64,000 nucleotides of DNA from Thauera chlorobenzoica (GTDB lineage Bacteria > Pseudomonadota > Gammaproteobacteria > Burkholderiales > Rhodocyclaceae), in contig NZ_CP018839.1 in assembly GCF_001922305.1 (NCBI RefSeq), positions 3,658,001 to 3,722,000 of the forward strand, given 5' to 3'. The position numbers were made by a program, and so were the translations under genes. How positions within the stretch are numbered: position 1 is the stretch's first letter; every line of letters starts with the position of its first letter. Of the stretch, positions 17,854-26,225 are shown piece after piece. The notes beneath the pieces are model-generated. The model made no database searches. It saw only the letters and a list, made by a program, of their open reading frames with translations, and had not been told where the DNA came from.

Positions 17854-18990
17854 TTATCCCGTTAGTGCACGTGCGATGACCAATCGCTGCATGTCTCCAG
17901 TGCCCTCGTATATCTGACAGACCCGTACATCCCGGTAGATCCGCTCCAGTGGAAAATCAGCCAGGTAGCCGTATCCTCCCAGAGTCTGGATCGCATCCGA
18001 GCAGACCCGCTCCGCCGTTTCGCTCGCGAGCACCTTCGCCATGGATGCTTCTTTGAAGCAGGGTAATCCGGCATCACGCATGGCCGCGACGTGTAGCACC
18101 AACTGCTCGGCCGCTTCAAGCCGCGTGGCCATATCGGCGAGGCGGAATGCGACTGCCTGATGCTCGATGAGGAGTTTGCCGAACTGCCGACGTTCCTTGG
18201 CGTAACCCAATGCGTGCTCAAAGGCGGCGCGTCCCATACCCACCGACTGGGCCGCGATGCCAAGGCGCCCGCCGTCAAGGTGGGAGAGCGCAACTCGCAG
18301 CCCCTCGCCTTCTCTGCCCAAGAGGCTATCGGCGGGGACCCACATGTCATCGAATGAAAGGGCGCAGGTATCGGACGAGCGCTGGCCCATCTTTTCCTCA
18401 ACGCGGGTCACGGTCCACCCCGGGGTATTGGTGGGCACAACGAAGGCTGAAATTCCCTTCTTGCCGGCGTTTGGATCGGTAACGGCGAAGACAATGCCCA
18501 CGCTCCCATTCCGCCCCGACGTGATGAATTGCTTAGTACCCGAGATGACATACCCCGAACGGCCATCCTTGCGCGCTATCGTCTTTATGGAGGCCGGGTC
18601 GGATCCTGCTTCCGGCTCCGTCAGGCAGAAACAGCCAATCATCTCCCCACGCGCCATAGGACGAAGGAAGCGGTTCTTCTGCTCCTCCGTACCATAGGTG
18701 AGCACCGGCAGGCAGCACACCGATGTGTGTTCGCCCATGATGGTCGAAATCGGACCGTCGCCGGCAGCAATTTCCATGATTGCCGCCACATAAGAGACAT
18801 AATCGGTTTCCGCACCGCCCCACGCCCGTGGTACGACCATGCCCATGAAGCCCAATCTGCCTAGCTCGGCGAGCTCCCCGGCAGGAAAACGGCAATCACG
18901 ATCGCGTATAGCCGCAGTAGGCGCCAGGCGTTCACGCGCAACTTTTCGAGCTGTTTCACGAATGAACGATTGCTCCTCGTTGAGAATCAT
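17854..18990 (-). CDS. Acyl-CoA dehydrogenase
   Basis: A full-length 378-residue acyl-CoA dehydrogenase. It has the FAD/substrate loop FCLTEPEAGSDPASIKTIARKDG near residue 122, FITSGRNGSVGIVFAV, then YAKERRQFGKLLIEHQAVAF near residue 265, and near residue 340 the segment ALTL-type region IQTLGGYGYLADFPLERIYRDVRVCQIYEGTGDMQRL. YEGT is where short- and medium-chain enzymes carry the catalytic Glu. The ATG at 18990 overlaps the TGA (18987-18989) of a coding remnant upstream (ATGA), so it was once translationally coupled to that gene. Likely substrates are acyl- or dicarboxylyl-CoA products of ring cleavage. Confidence 0.92.
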   Translation of the reverse strand: MILNEEQSFIRETARKVARERLAPTAAIRDRDCRFPAGELAELGRLGFMGMVVPRAWGGAETDYVSYVAAIMEIAAGDGPISTIMGEHTSVCCLPVLTYGTEEQKNRFLRPMARGEMIGCFCLTEPEAGSDPASIKTIARKDGRSGYVISGTKQFITSGRNGSVGIVFAVTDPNAGKKGISAFVVPTNTPGWTVTRVEEKMGQRSSDTCALSFDDMWVPADSLLGREGEGLRVALSHLDGGRLGIAAQSVGMGRAAFEHALGYAKERRQFGKLLIEHQAVAFRLADMATRLEAAEQLVLHVAAMRDAGLPCFKEASMAKVLASETAERVCSDAIQTLGGYGYLADFPLERIYRDVRVCQIYEGTGDMQRLVIARALTG

Positions 18991-19256
18991 TTCAACACCC
19001 CCACCGCTGTGGCCGTCGGTTCGCCCCGGGTAAATAGCGAAGTCATCGCTCGCCGAAATTCATATTGTCCAAGGGCAGAAAGCGAGCCGTTTTGCCGATC
19101 GGAGAACCAATCCGCCTCTGCGGGGGCACTGACAGTAAATATCTCCCCGCGCTCGACGTAATCGTTCCAGGGCGTACCGCTCCCGCCGCAAAAAACCTTA
19201 GGTCATGTCCATACCAGCCTATCCACGAGCACCGACACGGCGGCTGAAATTCGCAT
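18987..19256 (-). pseudogene. Unrecognised coding remnant with in-frame TGA
   Basis: One continuous frame runs from ATG at 19256 to a stop at 18987, broken only by a TGA at 19203-19205 after 17 codons. The 71 codons after that stop read like real protein (WNDYVERGEIFTVSAP, ADWFSDRQNGSLSALG, RRAMTSLFTRGEPTATAVG) but have no start codon of their own. The terminal TGA overlaps the ATG of the acyl-CoA dehydrogenase gene, the usual operon junction. I do not recognise the family. The simplest reading is a decayed gene; a sequencing error at the TGA would leave an 89-residue protein. Confidence 0.5.
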
Positions 19257-19291
19257 GGAAGCCGTCTCAAGTGACCAAGTGTCGCTGCGCG

Positions 19292-19384
19292 CTAAATCGA
19301 AAATGCCTCCTCGAAAAAATCGCGTGCAGACTGACGCAGGAGTTCAGTATCCGGTGGCAGGCATAGGATCGAAGCAAAACGCAT
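19292..19384 (-). pseudogene. 30-codon remnant, possibly an acyl-CoA dehydrogenase N-terminus
   Basis: A short open frame directly after the CoA-ligase gene. It has a good ribosome site (GTAGGAG seven bases before the ATG at 19384) and encodes DTELLRQSARDFFEEAF, similar to the first helix of acyl-CoA dehydrogenases, then stops at TAG. The good ribosome site and operon position suggest the start of a once-functional gene whose body has been deleted. Alternatively it is a genuine small peptide. Confidence 0.4.
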
Positions 19385-19419
19385 CTGGCGTCTCCTACAT
19401 CGTTTCGGTAATTGCGACA

Positions 19420-21000
19420 TCAGCCAGGTACTGCGCTCCTGAGCTTGAAGCGCTGAATCTTGCCTGTGGCCGTTTTCGGCAGCATCTCCACGAAGTGGAC
19501 CCAGCGGGGATACTTATAAGGAGCAAGGGTTTTCTTGCAGTAGGTGACGATTTCGTCGGCAAGTGCATCACCGGCAGCCCCAGGGTTCTTGAGAACGATC
19601 CACGCCTCAGGCTTGACCAATCCAGCATCGTCGGGGCGCCCGACAACGGCGGCTTCGATCACCTGCGGGTGCGAGATCAGTGCGGCCTCCACTTCGAAGG
19701 GCGAAACCCAAATTCCGCCGACCTTGAGCATGTCGTCGTTGCGCCCGCAGTAGTAGTAATACCCCTCATCGTCACGTAGATACGCATCGCCCGTATCGAG
19801 CCAGCCGTCAATGATGGAAGATGCCGTCTTCCCCGGGTTATTCCAGTAGCACCGTGTCACTGATGGTCCCTTGACCCAGAGGCGCCCCGGGCTACCGCCG
19901 TGAGTCTCCTCTCCGGCTTCATCGGTGATGCGCAATTGATAACCTGGAACAACACGTCCGCTCGAGTTGGGGCGAATGTCTTCAAATGTGTTGGAAATGT
20001 AGATATGAAGGGCTTCGGTGGAACCGATGCCATCAATGATCGGCACCGGTGAAACTTTCATCCAACGTCGCTGAAGTTCCTCGGGTAGGGCTTCGCCGCC
20101 AGATACGCAGCGCCGCAAGCTTCCCACATCTGCCGCGTCAAGCACTTCTGAAGCCAACAGCGCGGAATAGTAAGTGGGCACCCCAGCAAAGACGGTTATC
20201 CTGAAACGGCCAAACAACTCGGCCGTGACATTCGGCATAGGACGCCGTGCGTCGAGTACCGCCGTGGCACCTACCCACAACGGAAAGGTCATTCCGCAGC
20301 CTAGACCGTAGGCGAAAAACAGCCGGGGGATCGAGTAGTAGACATCGCTTTCCTGTCCACCGAGCACACGTACGTTATAGAGCAGGGCAGTGGCGACGAT
20401 ATCGCGGTGGGCGTGAACGACGCCCTTCGGCTGTCCGGTGGTTCCAGACGAATACAGCCAGAAGCATTCATCGTCGGCTGTCGTCGCTACTCCTTCCAGT
20501 TTAGCCGACTCTGCACTCGCCCTTTGGGCCAGGCTACCTGTCACATGGCGCACTGGCAGTACATGCTGCGGTGGCGAGGTCTCTTCAAGCGCAGCAAAAA
20601 TGCCATCCTTGAACTCCACGGAGTACACCAACGCATTCGCCCCGGAGTCAGAAATAATGAATTTGTAATTCTCCACGGTAAGCATCGTATTGAGCGGGAC
20701 GGGGATAAATCCGGCTTTTATACATCCCCAGAATACGTAATAAAATTCTGGCGCATCTTTAATAATCATCAGCACCCTATCGCCCCGCTTCAGGTCGAGC
20801 TTCATGAGTGCATTTCCATAGCGGTTGACATTGGCTACAAGTGTCTCGTAATCGACGGTCTCATCAACTGTCAGGATTGCGGCCTTGTTGCCTCTGCCTT
20901 CGTCTAGATGACGATCGATCAGCGCACTTGCAACGTTAAAGGTGGGCGGAAACTGCAATGCAGGGCCGTTTTCAGTTTCGATAATTTGTATGTTCCTCAT
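19420..21000 (-). CDS. Aromatic acid CoA ligase (benzoate-CoA ligase family, MbdA/BzdA/BclA-like)
   Basis: ATP-dependent activation of an aromatic carboxylic acid to its CoA thioester, the entry step of anaerobic degradation. The 526-residue AMP-forming ligase has the P-loop-like motif YSSGTTGQPKGVVH near residue 185, GIGSTEALHIYISN near residue 320, WLDTGDAYLRDDEGYYYYCGRNDDMLKVGG near residue 395 and the C-terminal lysine region KTATGKIQRFKLR. The N-terminus (NVASALIDRHLDEGRGNKAA) and IPRLFFAYGLG are typical of benzoate-CoA ligases. Start chosen at ATG 21000 because GGAGG sits five bases ahead; GTG at 21003 is the alternative. It heads the unit running down to 11144 and has an operator-like palindrome upstream (21138-21155). 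Whether the substrate is benzoate or a methyl-/halobenzoate cannot be read off. Confidence 0.9.
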   Translation of the reverse strand: MRNIQIIETENGPALQFPPTFNVASALIDRHLDEGRGNKAAILTVDETVDYETLVANVNRYGNALMKLDLKRGDRVLMIIKDAPEFYYVFWGCIKAGFIPVPLNTMLTVENYKFIISDSGANALVYSVEFKDGIFAALEETSPPQHVLPVRHVTGSLAQRASAESAKLEGVATTADDECFWLYSSGTTGQPKGVVHAHRDIVATALLYNVRVLGGQESDVYYSIPRLFFAYGLGCGMTFPLWVGATAVLDARRPMPNVTAELFGRFRITVFAGVPTYYSALLASEVLDAADVGSLRRCVSGGEALPEELQRRWMKVSPVPIIDGIGSTEALHIYISNTFEDIRPNSSGRVVPGYQLRITDEAGEETHGGSPGRLWVKGPSVTRCYWNNPGKTASSIIDGWLDTGDAYLRDDEGYYYYCGRNDDMLKVGGIWVSPFEVEAALISHPQVIEAAVVGRPDDAGLVKPEAWIVLKNPGAAGDALADEIVTYCKKTLAPYKYPRWVHFVEMLPKTATGKIQRFKLRSAVPG

Positions 21001-21468
21001 CACTTCCTCCCTAAACGCTTTCGTGTGTGCCGAGCAGAGGCAGCCGCGGCATGAAGTTCTTCAAAACTGTCTGTGCTATGCAATGAATCATGTTACAGGT
21101 CACGACTTCCTTCCTCTGTACCATCAATATACATTGATAACTAGTCAGCCGGTATGTGCAATACATGAATCTATTTCCCTTTATGGAACACCCGATCCAC
21201 AAGCCTCAGCACATTATTTTTCTGCTGCCTGATCTGCAGCCCTGAGCGCCATCTTTTCATGGCCCGGAGCCCCGGTATGCAGACCCTCGGAGCGCACGCT
21301 GCGTCATTTTCCAGCTTCCACGTATTCGTCGTCCTTCCAATGCAGCGAAATGCTCTTGAGAGGGAGCGTTTAACGACCGGGTTCGCATCATGGCGAATCC
21401 ACCGCACACAGCCGCACCGCTGGCTGAGCACTTACGCTGCGCGGGTCGTCGTCTTCGTGTAACACGTG
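21001..21468 (-). other. Intergenic region upstream of the CoA ligase gene
   Basis: About 470 bp without a believable gene. It contains the ligase promoter/operator candidate (21134-21161) and, at its right end, the perfect 12-bp palindrome TAACACGTGTTA (21460-21471), which overlaps the dch stop codon. The remaining ~280 bp show no motif I recognise; short frames there have poor coding character. Confidence 0.6.
21134..21161 (-). promoter_or_regulatory. Candidate ligase promoter with degenerate MbdR-type operator
   Basis: On the minus strand, TTGCAC (21156-21161) and TATCAA (21134-21139) are 16 bp apart. The spacer holds ATAC-N10-GTTA (21138-21155), matching 6 of 8 positions of the ATAC-N10-GTAT palindrome found perfectly at 33345-33362; the inner bases GCTGACTA resemble GACTGGCTA there. 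Binding would cover the promoter. Inference from pattern only. Confidence 0.5.
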
Positions 21469-22239
21469 TTAGCGGTTTTTCCAGCGTGGAGGCCGCTTTT
21501 CCTGAAAGGCGAGCAAACCTTCGAGTGCATCATCGCTATTGATGAGGTCTTGCCCACATACCTTTTCGAGTTCGTCGAGGCGTTCCATCACACGCCGGGT
21601 CATAGCCCCGCGCGCCGCCTTGACGGCGAAACGAAGTGCGTTGGTGCTGTGCGTGGCCAGGTGTTCATCGAAATAGGCGAGCGCGGCGGCCACTGGGTCT
21701 TCTGCCACGCTGTTGACAAGGCCGAGCCGCATCGCCTCTGGCGCTGAAACGCTGCGCCCGGAGAACAGCAAGTCGTCGGCAGCACCCTGGCCGATGCGCT
21801 CGGGGAGAAGACAACTGGCGGCAGGTGCAAAGAGACCCAACTTGATTTCGGGCTGACCGAATCTTGCATCCTCTGCCGCGAAGATCAGACTGCCTGCAAG
21901 GGCGACCTCCATTCCCCCACCCAGACACTGGCCGCGCACCGCGACCAGTATCGGGCGCGGGAAATCGAGCATTCGCTTGATTAGGCCGTGAAGTACCGCC
22001 AGCATTCCTGTCATCTGATCGGGGAAATGCTCCTCGATGCTCGCGCCGAAGCTGAAGTGCGGTCCAGCATGCTCGAGCAGCACTGCTGATAGATTGTGGT
22101 CCTCGGCATGCACCTTGAGCGCCTGACTGAGCGCTGCGATCATTTCAGCATCGACAATATTGGCTTTAGGACGGTTGAGCCGAAGCCGCAGCAGCTTCGC
22201 GCCGCGGTCAAGCCCGACTTCAAGCGGTGTGTCGGTCAT
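21469..22239 (-). CDS. dch: Cyclohexa-1,5-diene-1-carbonyl-CoA hydratase (Dch/BzdW/MbdW-like)
   Basis: Adds water to the cyclic dienoyl-CoA made by the reductase, giving 6-hydroxycyclohex-1-ene-1-carbonyl-CoA or a substituted analogue. This is a 256-residue crotonase with both active-site glutamates in place (CLGGGMEVALAG near residue 110, FGQPEIKLGLFAPAASCLLP near residue 135). The LFAPAAS segment and the short FSFGASIEEHFPDQM loop are typical of dienoyl-CoA hydratases of this pathway. It is the last gene of had-oah-dch and lies 13 bp after oah. Cytoplasmic. Confidence 0.9.
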   Translation of the reverse strand: MTDTPLEVGLDRGAKLLRLRLNRPKANIVDAEMIAALSQALKVHAEDHNLSAVLLEHAGPHFSFGASIEEHFPDQMTGMLAVLHGLIKRMLDFPRPILVAVRGQCLGGGMEVALAGSLIFAAEDARFGQPEIKLGLFAPAASCLLPERIGQGAADDLLFSGRSVSAPEAMRLGLVNSVAEDPVAAALAYFDEHLATHSTNALRFAVKAARGAMTRRVMERLDELEKVCGQDLINSDDALEGLLAFQEKRPPRWKNR

Positions 22240-22252
22240 CTCTGGGGTCTCC

Positions 22253-23392
22253 TCAGTTTCTAGCGTGGGGCATCAAGTTGTCGATCAGATCAGGCGTCCA
22301 CGGGGCGCCCTTGGCAAGGGCCTGCCGCAGAGCCACGAAATCGATTTCGCGCCCCGCTTCCTTGCTACCTTCGGCAAAAGCGCGAAAACCGGCGCAGGCT
22401 TCGGTCATCATGTTCAAAGCAAGCCAGGCGCGGTTGTCTTCCTTGTTGCGGTTCCAGGCCTCGATCTTGGGTTTGCGCAGGGCTTCGAGGCTCTTGGTCA
22501 GGCTATCCGGGAACATGGTTACGAACTTGGCGCACAGTTCTTCGACCTTGGCATCAAGCAGGCTCAGGTCGACCTCGCCGCGAGCGAGAAGCGCCTTTCC
22601 CTGCAGGAGCGCTTCGCCAGTCTTGGGCTCGCCCAGAACCAGTTCGCCGAACTCGTCGACGCAACGGTCGGTGACCACCAACGGATTGGGTACGAACTTG
22701 CCGTCCACCTTGAGGGCCGGCACCACGGCAGTGATCATGCCGAGGCGGCGCGCCTTGTGGGCCGAGAGGGACTCGCATAGCGTGCCTACCGCGAGTGCGG
22801 CTTCCGCACCGATCATCACCGGCAGGAAGTCCGTCGCCCCGCCGATCATCGCCCCCCCGTGCTTCGGACCGGCAAGCCCGAACAAGGCCAAGTCCTGGGC
22901 GATGGTGAAGTCGCAGGCCAATCCCAGTTCCTGAGCGCCGCCGGTGCGCATGCCATTCACCCGGCAAATCACAGGTTTCTCGCACACCATGACCGCCGAC
23001 ACCGTATCATTGAACAGACGCATGAATTGGCGGAATTCCTGCGGGTTGCGGGCATAGTAGCGGGCAAAATCCGTCGCGTTGCCGCCGGTGCAGAACGCTT
23101 TGCTGCCGGCGCCTGTCAGGACGACGCTGACGACATCCCGAGCGTTGCTAGCTGTCTTCAGCGCCCACTGGATGCCCTTGAGCATGTCGACGCTGTAGGA
23201 GTTGAACTGCGCCTGATTGTCGATGGTGATCCAGGCGTGGTAGATACCGGGGGCCAGGTCGCCGCGCGGCGTTCTCGCGGGGCGCTTTTCATGGACGACG
23301 CCCGGCACTACGACGTCGGGAGCCACGCAGTGATCGGTCAACTGCCTGGGTGCCGTGTGGCGCGCAACAATCTGGTCAGTAACGCTTCTCAT
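22253..23392 (-). CDS. oah: 6-oxocyclohex-1-ene-1-carbonyl-CoA hydrolase (Oah/BzdY/MbdY-like)
   Basis: Hydrolytic ring-opening enzyme: hydrates and cleaves the 6-oxo cyclohexenoyl-CoA to 3-hydroxypimeloyl-CoA (or a methylated analogue). It is a long crotonase with the diagnostic N-terminus (DHCVAPDVVVPGVVHEKRP), the segment GIYHAWITIDNQAQFNSYSVDMLKGI and GGNATDFARYYARNPQEFRQFMR. I chose the ATG at 23392 (379 residues) because it fits the family length; another ATG at 23416 is 1 bp after the had stop but has no clear ribosome site. In operon with had upstream and dch downstream. Confidence 0.92.
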   Translation of the reverse strand: MRSVTDQIVARHTAPRQLTDHCVAPDVVVPGVVHEKRPARTPRGDLAPGIYHAWITIDNQAQFNSYSVDMLKGIQWALKTASNARDVVSVVLTGAGSKAFCTGGNATDFARYYARNPQEFRQFMRLFNDTVSAVMVCEKPVICRVNGMRTGGAQELGLACDFTIAQDLALFGLAGPKHGGAMIGGATDFLPVMIGAEAALAVGTLCESLSAHKARRLGMITAVVPALKVDGKFVPNPLVVTDRCVDEFGELVLGEPKTGEALLQGKALLARGEVDLSLLDAKVEELCAKFVTMFPDSLTKSLEALRKPKIEAWNRNKEDNRAWLALNMMTEACAGFRAFAEGSKEAGREIDFVALRQALAKGAPWTPDLIDNLMPHARN

Positions 23393-23416
23393 GGTCGATT
23401 CTCGAATAGCATTCAT

Positions 23417-24484
23417 CTAGGGAACCAGCACTGCCCGGCGCACCAAGCGGCGGTCGTGTGCCGCCTGGAAGACCTCGTTGATCTGGTCCAAGGGCAACTC
23501 TTCCACGAACGACGCGATCTTCACCTTACCCTCCAGCACAAGGTCGAGGGCAGGCACGTAGTTCTTGAGCAGGCATCCCCAGTTGCCGAGCGCGCGGGCG
23601 TGCAGTGCCATGAAATTGGAAAGCCGCACCTCGACCTTGTCCAAGGTGAAGCCAACCACGCAGAGGGTGCCGCCGCGCACCAGCAGGCTGAAGGCGCTTT
23701 CCTGGCCGGCGCGGGTGCCCGAGCACTCGAAGATGGTCCATTCGATGGGGCGCAATCCGCGCTCCCGCGCAAACGCCGCGATGCGCTTCTTCTGTTCGCG
23801 GCTGTCCACTTCCCGCGCGTTCAGGGTTAGGGCGGCACCGTAATCGGCAATCATTTTCAGCTTGGCCGGATCGACATCGATCGCGACGACTGTCGCACCC
23901 ATCGCGCGGGCAATCTGCACACAATAACCCCCTACCCCACCGACGCCGTTGACGATCGCAATGTCGCCCGGCCCCAGGCCAGATTGCAGCACTGCCTGGT
24001 ACGGCGTAGTCACGGCATCCGCGACCACGGCCACCGATGCCAGCGACAGCCCGACATCGCGCAACCGCGATTCGTCGACCGGCACGAGACCTCGAGCTGG
24101 CACCCGGATATGCGTGGCGAAACCTCCATCGATATCGTTGCCAGGCATCTTTTCGTTGCTACAGAGAGTGCCCTTGCCACGTTTGCAAGGATCGCACTCG
24201 CCGCATTGAAACATCGCCGGCACGATGACCGCGCGACGCATCCACTCGTCGGCACCCTTGCCGGTCGCCACCACATGGCCGCTGATTTCATGGCCAAGCG
24301 TCAACGGCAGCGGATGATTTGTGCGTACCCCGTCGTAGTAGAAACCGAGATCAGTGTGACAGACGCCGCAACCGGCCACTTCGACAACGACCTCGTCCGG
24401 TCCTGGAGCGCCCGGGTCGAACATTTCCCTTTCCATAGGCTGGCCGACCGCCTTCATCACCCAGCGATATGCTTGAATCGCCAT
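23417..24484 (-). CDS. had: 6-hydroxycyclohex-1-ene-1-carbonyl-CoA dehydrogenase (Had/BzdX/MbdX-like)
   Basis: NAD-dependent oxidation of the hydroxylated ring to the 6-oxo compound. A 355-residue zinc-type medium-chain dehydrogenase: catalytic-zinc region [15 protein letters not shown] near residue 38 and GHEISGHV, structural zinc cysteines [15 protein letters not shown] near residue 90, and NAD-binding [11 protein letters not shown] near residue 175. Start at ATG 24484 with GAGG seven bases before; a TTG five codons upstream gives a longer, less likely product. The order had-oah-dch (5' to 3') with tight spacing marks the modified beta-oxidation module. Confidence 0.92.
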   Translation of the reverse strand: MAIQAYRWVMKAVGQPMEREMFDPGAPGPDEVVVEVAGCGVCHTDLGFYYDGVRTNHPLPLTLGHEISGHVVATGKGADEWMRRAVIVPAMFQCGECDPCKRGKGTLCSNEKMPGNDIDGGFATHIRVPARGLVPVDESRLRDVGLSLASVAVVADAVTTPYQAVLQSGLGPGDIAIVNGVGGVGGYCVQIARAMGATVVAIDVDPAKLKMIADYGAALTLNAREVDSREQKKRIAAFARERGLRPIEWTIFECSGTRAGQESAFSLLVRGGTLCVVGFTLDKVEVRLSNFMALHARALGNWGCLLKNYVPALDLVLEGKVKIASFVEELPLDQINEVFQAAHDRRLVRRAVLVP

Positions 24485-24568
24485 GAAAGACCTCATCAAT
24501 ACTATCTGTATAGGATGTTAAATATTCCAAAAAAACATAGCCCGCTTTCCCTGCCGGGCGCGTCGCGA

Positions 24569-25438
24569 TTACTTGGCTTTGTCGTCCCCGTAGATATAAA
24601 AACCCTTCCCGGACTTCTTCCCCCATTCGCCACGCTCGTACATGTCCTTCAGAAGGCGGTTAGGTTTGGCCGATTCGGCCCTAGTTTCTTCATATTCATC
24701 CATACGTGCAAGATACGACACGTCGATTCCGGTCGTATCGAGCAGGCGCAGGGGCCCCATCGGGTGCCCAAGCCCCTTGGTCACGGCAAGATCGATGTCC
24801 TCGGCCGAGGCGTAACCCTCCTCGTAGAGGCTAACCGCCTCACGTGTCAGCGCCCGGAAGATGCGGTTGACGATGAATCCCGGGATTTCCTTGCGCAGCA
24901 CCACCGGGGTTTTGCCGATGCTGCGGCAAAACGCTTGCACCTCTTCAATGATCTCTGCCGGCACGGCGGGATGCACTACGACCTCCACCAGTTCCATCAC
25001 GAGTGCCGGGTTGAAGAAATGTATGTTTAGCACTCGCTGCGGTCGCGCAGTGACTTCGGCCAAGCGTGAGCCCCGGATATTCGAGCTGTTGGTGCCGAAA
25101 ATCGTCTGCGGCGGACAAAGTCGATCGAGTGTGCGGAACAGTTCAGCCTTCGGTTCGAATTTTTCGACGATGGCTTCAATGATCAGATCAGCATCGGCGG
25201 CAGCGGCCAAGTCCGGCGCCAACTCGATATTGCCGAGCGCCGTAGCCCTCTGCTCGCTGCTGATGCGCCCCTTGGCGACGCGCTTGTCCAAATGCTCTCG
25301 AACGAAGTCCGCCGCCTGCTCCAGACCTTCCTTGCGGCTGTCGTTGAGTACCGTTTTCAGGCCGTTGAGTGCGCACTGGAGCGCGATCTGCCGCCCCATG
25401 GCCCCTGCCCCGATGACCGCGATCTTTTCCATGACCAT
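24569..25438 (-). CDS. 3-hydroxyacyl-CoA dehydrogenase, short type
   Basis: A 289-residue NAD-dependent enzyme of the 3-hydroxybutyryl-CoA dehydrogenase type. Rossmann motif VIGAGAMGRQIALQ near residue 7, FGTNSSNIRGSRLAEV near residue 112, catalytic segment NIHFFNPALVMELVEVVVHP, then PGFIVNRIFRAL and the C-terminal GKKSGKGFYIYG. The likely substrate is the 3-hydroxypimeloyl-CoA produced by ring opening, or a branched analogue. It is followed by had and preceded by enoyl-CoA hydratase and thiolase genes in the same direction. A decayed relative lies at 17405-17809. Confidence 0.92.
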   Translation of the reverse strand: MVMEKIAVIGAGAMGRQIALQCALNGLKTVLNDSRKEGLEQAADFVREHLDKRVAKGRISSEQRATALGNIELAPDLAAAADADLIIEAIVEKFEPKAELFRTLDRLCPPQTIFGTNSSNIRGSRLAEVTARPQRVLNIHFFNPALVMELVEVVVHPAVPAEIIEEVQAFCRSIGKTPVVLRKEIPGFIVNRIFRALTREAVSLYEEGYASAEDIDLAVTKGLGHPMGPLRLLDTTGIDVSYLARMDEYEETRAESAKPNRLLKDMYERGEWGKKSGKGFYIYGDDKAK

Positions 25439-25444
25439 ATTCTC

Positions 25445-26215
25445 TCAAGAGTGCGCCGGCTTACGCCCGGAAAATTGGGAGACGCCTTCCTTGCGTTCCT
25501 TCGCTGCGTAGCAACCATTGGATATGTCGATATCGAACGATTCGGAATGCTCCATATCGAGCGCATGATCCATGCAGCGCTTGGCACCTCGGACGGCCAC
25601 TTGGACGTTACCCCGGATGCGTTGCGCCATTTCCAGCGCCTGCGGCATCAGTTCCTCGCCGGAGACGATACGGTTAATCACCCCCATTCGCTCCGCCGCG
25701 ACCGCGTCGAAGGTGGATGCTCCCAGAATAAATTCCTTGGCTCGTGCAGCGCCGATTAACTTGGGCAGCTTGCGGCACCCCCCCGCCGCCGGGATCAAAC
25801 CCCATTTCACCTCAGGCAGGCCGAAGGTCGAGCGCGGCGTGGCAAATATCAGGTCGCAGGCCAGTGCGATTTCGAAGCCCCCGGCCAAGCAATGGCCGTC
25901 GACTGCGGCAATGGACGGTTTGCGCCTGGCCTCAAGCTCGCTGTACATCGGAAACATCTCTTCAAGGCGCAAGACGGCGGCATCCTCGTCGCTCAGGGTC
26001 TGGCGCTCCTTGAGGTCGATGCCGACACAAAAAGCCTTGCCGCCCGAGCCAGCGACGATGACCACATCGACTGCCTCGTCGCTCTCCACGTCCCGAATCG
26101 CAACGCGCAGCTTGCGCACCATCGCGCGATTGATGGCGTTCATGGCCTCAGGGCGATTGAGCGTCAGGATCGCAATTCCGTCGCTCCGCTTTTCCAGCAC
26201 GATTTCGTTTGCCAT
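25445..26215 (-). CDS. Enoyl-CoA hydratase
   Basis: A 256-residue crotonase with both classical catalytic glutamates: AGGFEIALACDL near residue 111 and FGLPEVKWGLIPAAGG near residue 133. The oxyanion-hole loop is GKAFCVGIDLKERQ near residue 60. It lies 6 bp upstream of the 3-hydroxyacyl-CoA dehydrogenase start and about 10 bp after the thiolase stop, so thiolase, hydratase and dehydrogenase form a compact beta-oxidation set feeding on the ring-cleavage product. Confidence 0.9.
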   Translation of the reverse strand: MANEIVLEKRSDGIAILTLNRPEAMNAINRAMVRKLRVAIRDVESDEAVDVVIVAGSGGKAFCVGIDLKERQTLSDEDAAVLRLEEMFPMYSELEARRKPSIAAVDGHCLAGGFEIALACDLIFATPRSTFGLPEVKWGLIPAAGGCRKLPKLIGAARAKEFILGASTFDAVAAERMGVINRIVSGEELMPQALEMAQRIRGNVQVAVRGAKRCMDHALDMEHSESFDIDISNGCYAAKERKEGVSQFSGRKPAHS

Positions 26216-26225
26216 GGCCGCCCCA

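Noticed and set aside
19203..19205. Selenocysteine codon in the remnant after the ligase
   Set aside because: TGA is followed by no SECIS-like hairpin that I can see, the family is not recognised, and neighbouring sequence is also decayed. A pseudogene stop is simpler.
21460..21471. TAACACGTGTTA palindrome as an extra parS or regulator site
   Set aside because: It shares only CACGTG with parS, lacks the TGTT/AACA arms and overlaps the dch stop codon; probably chance.
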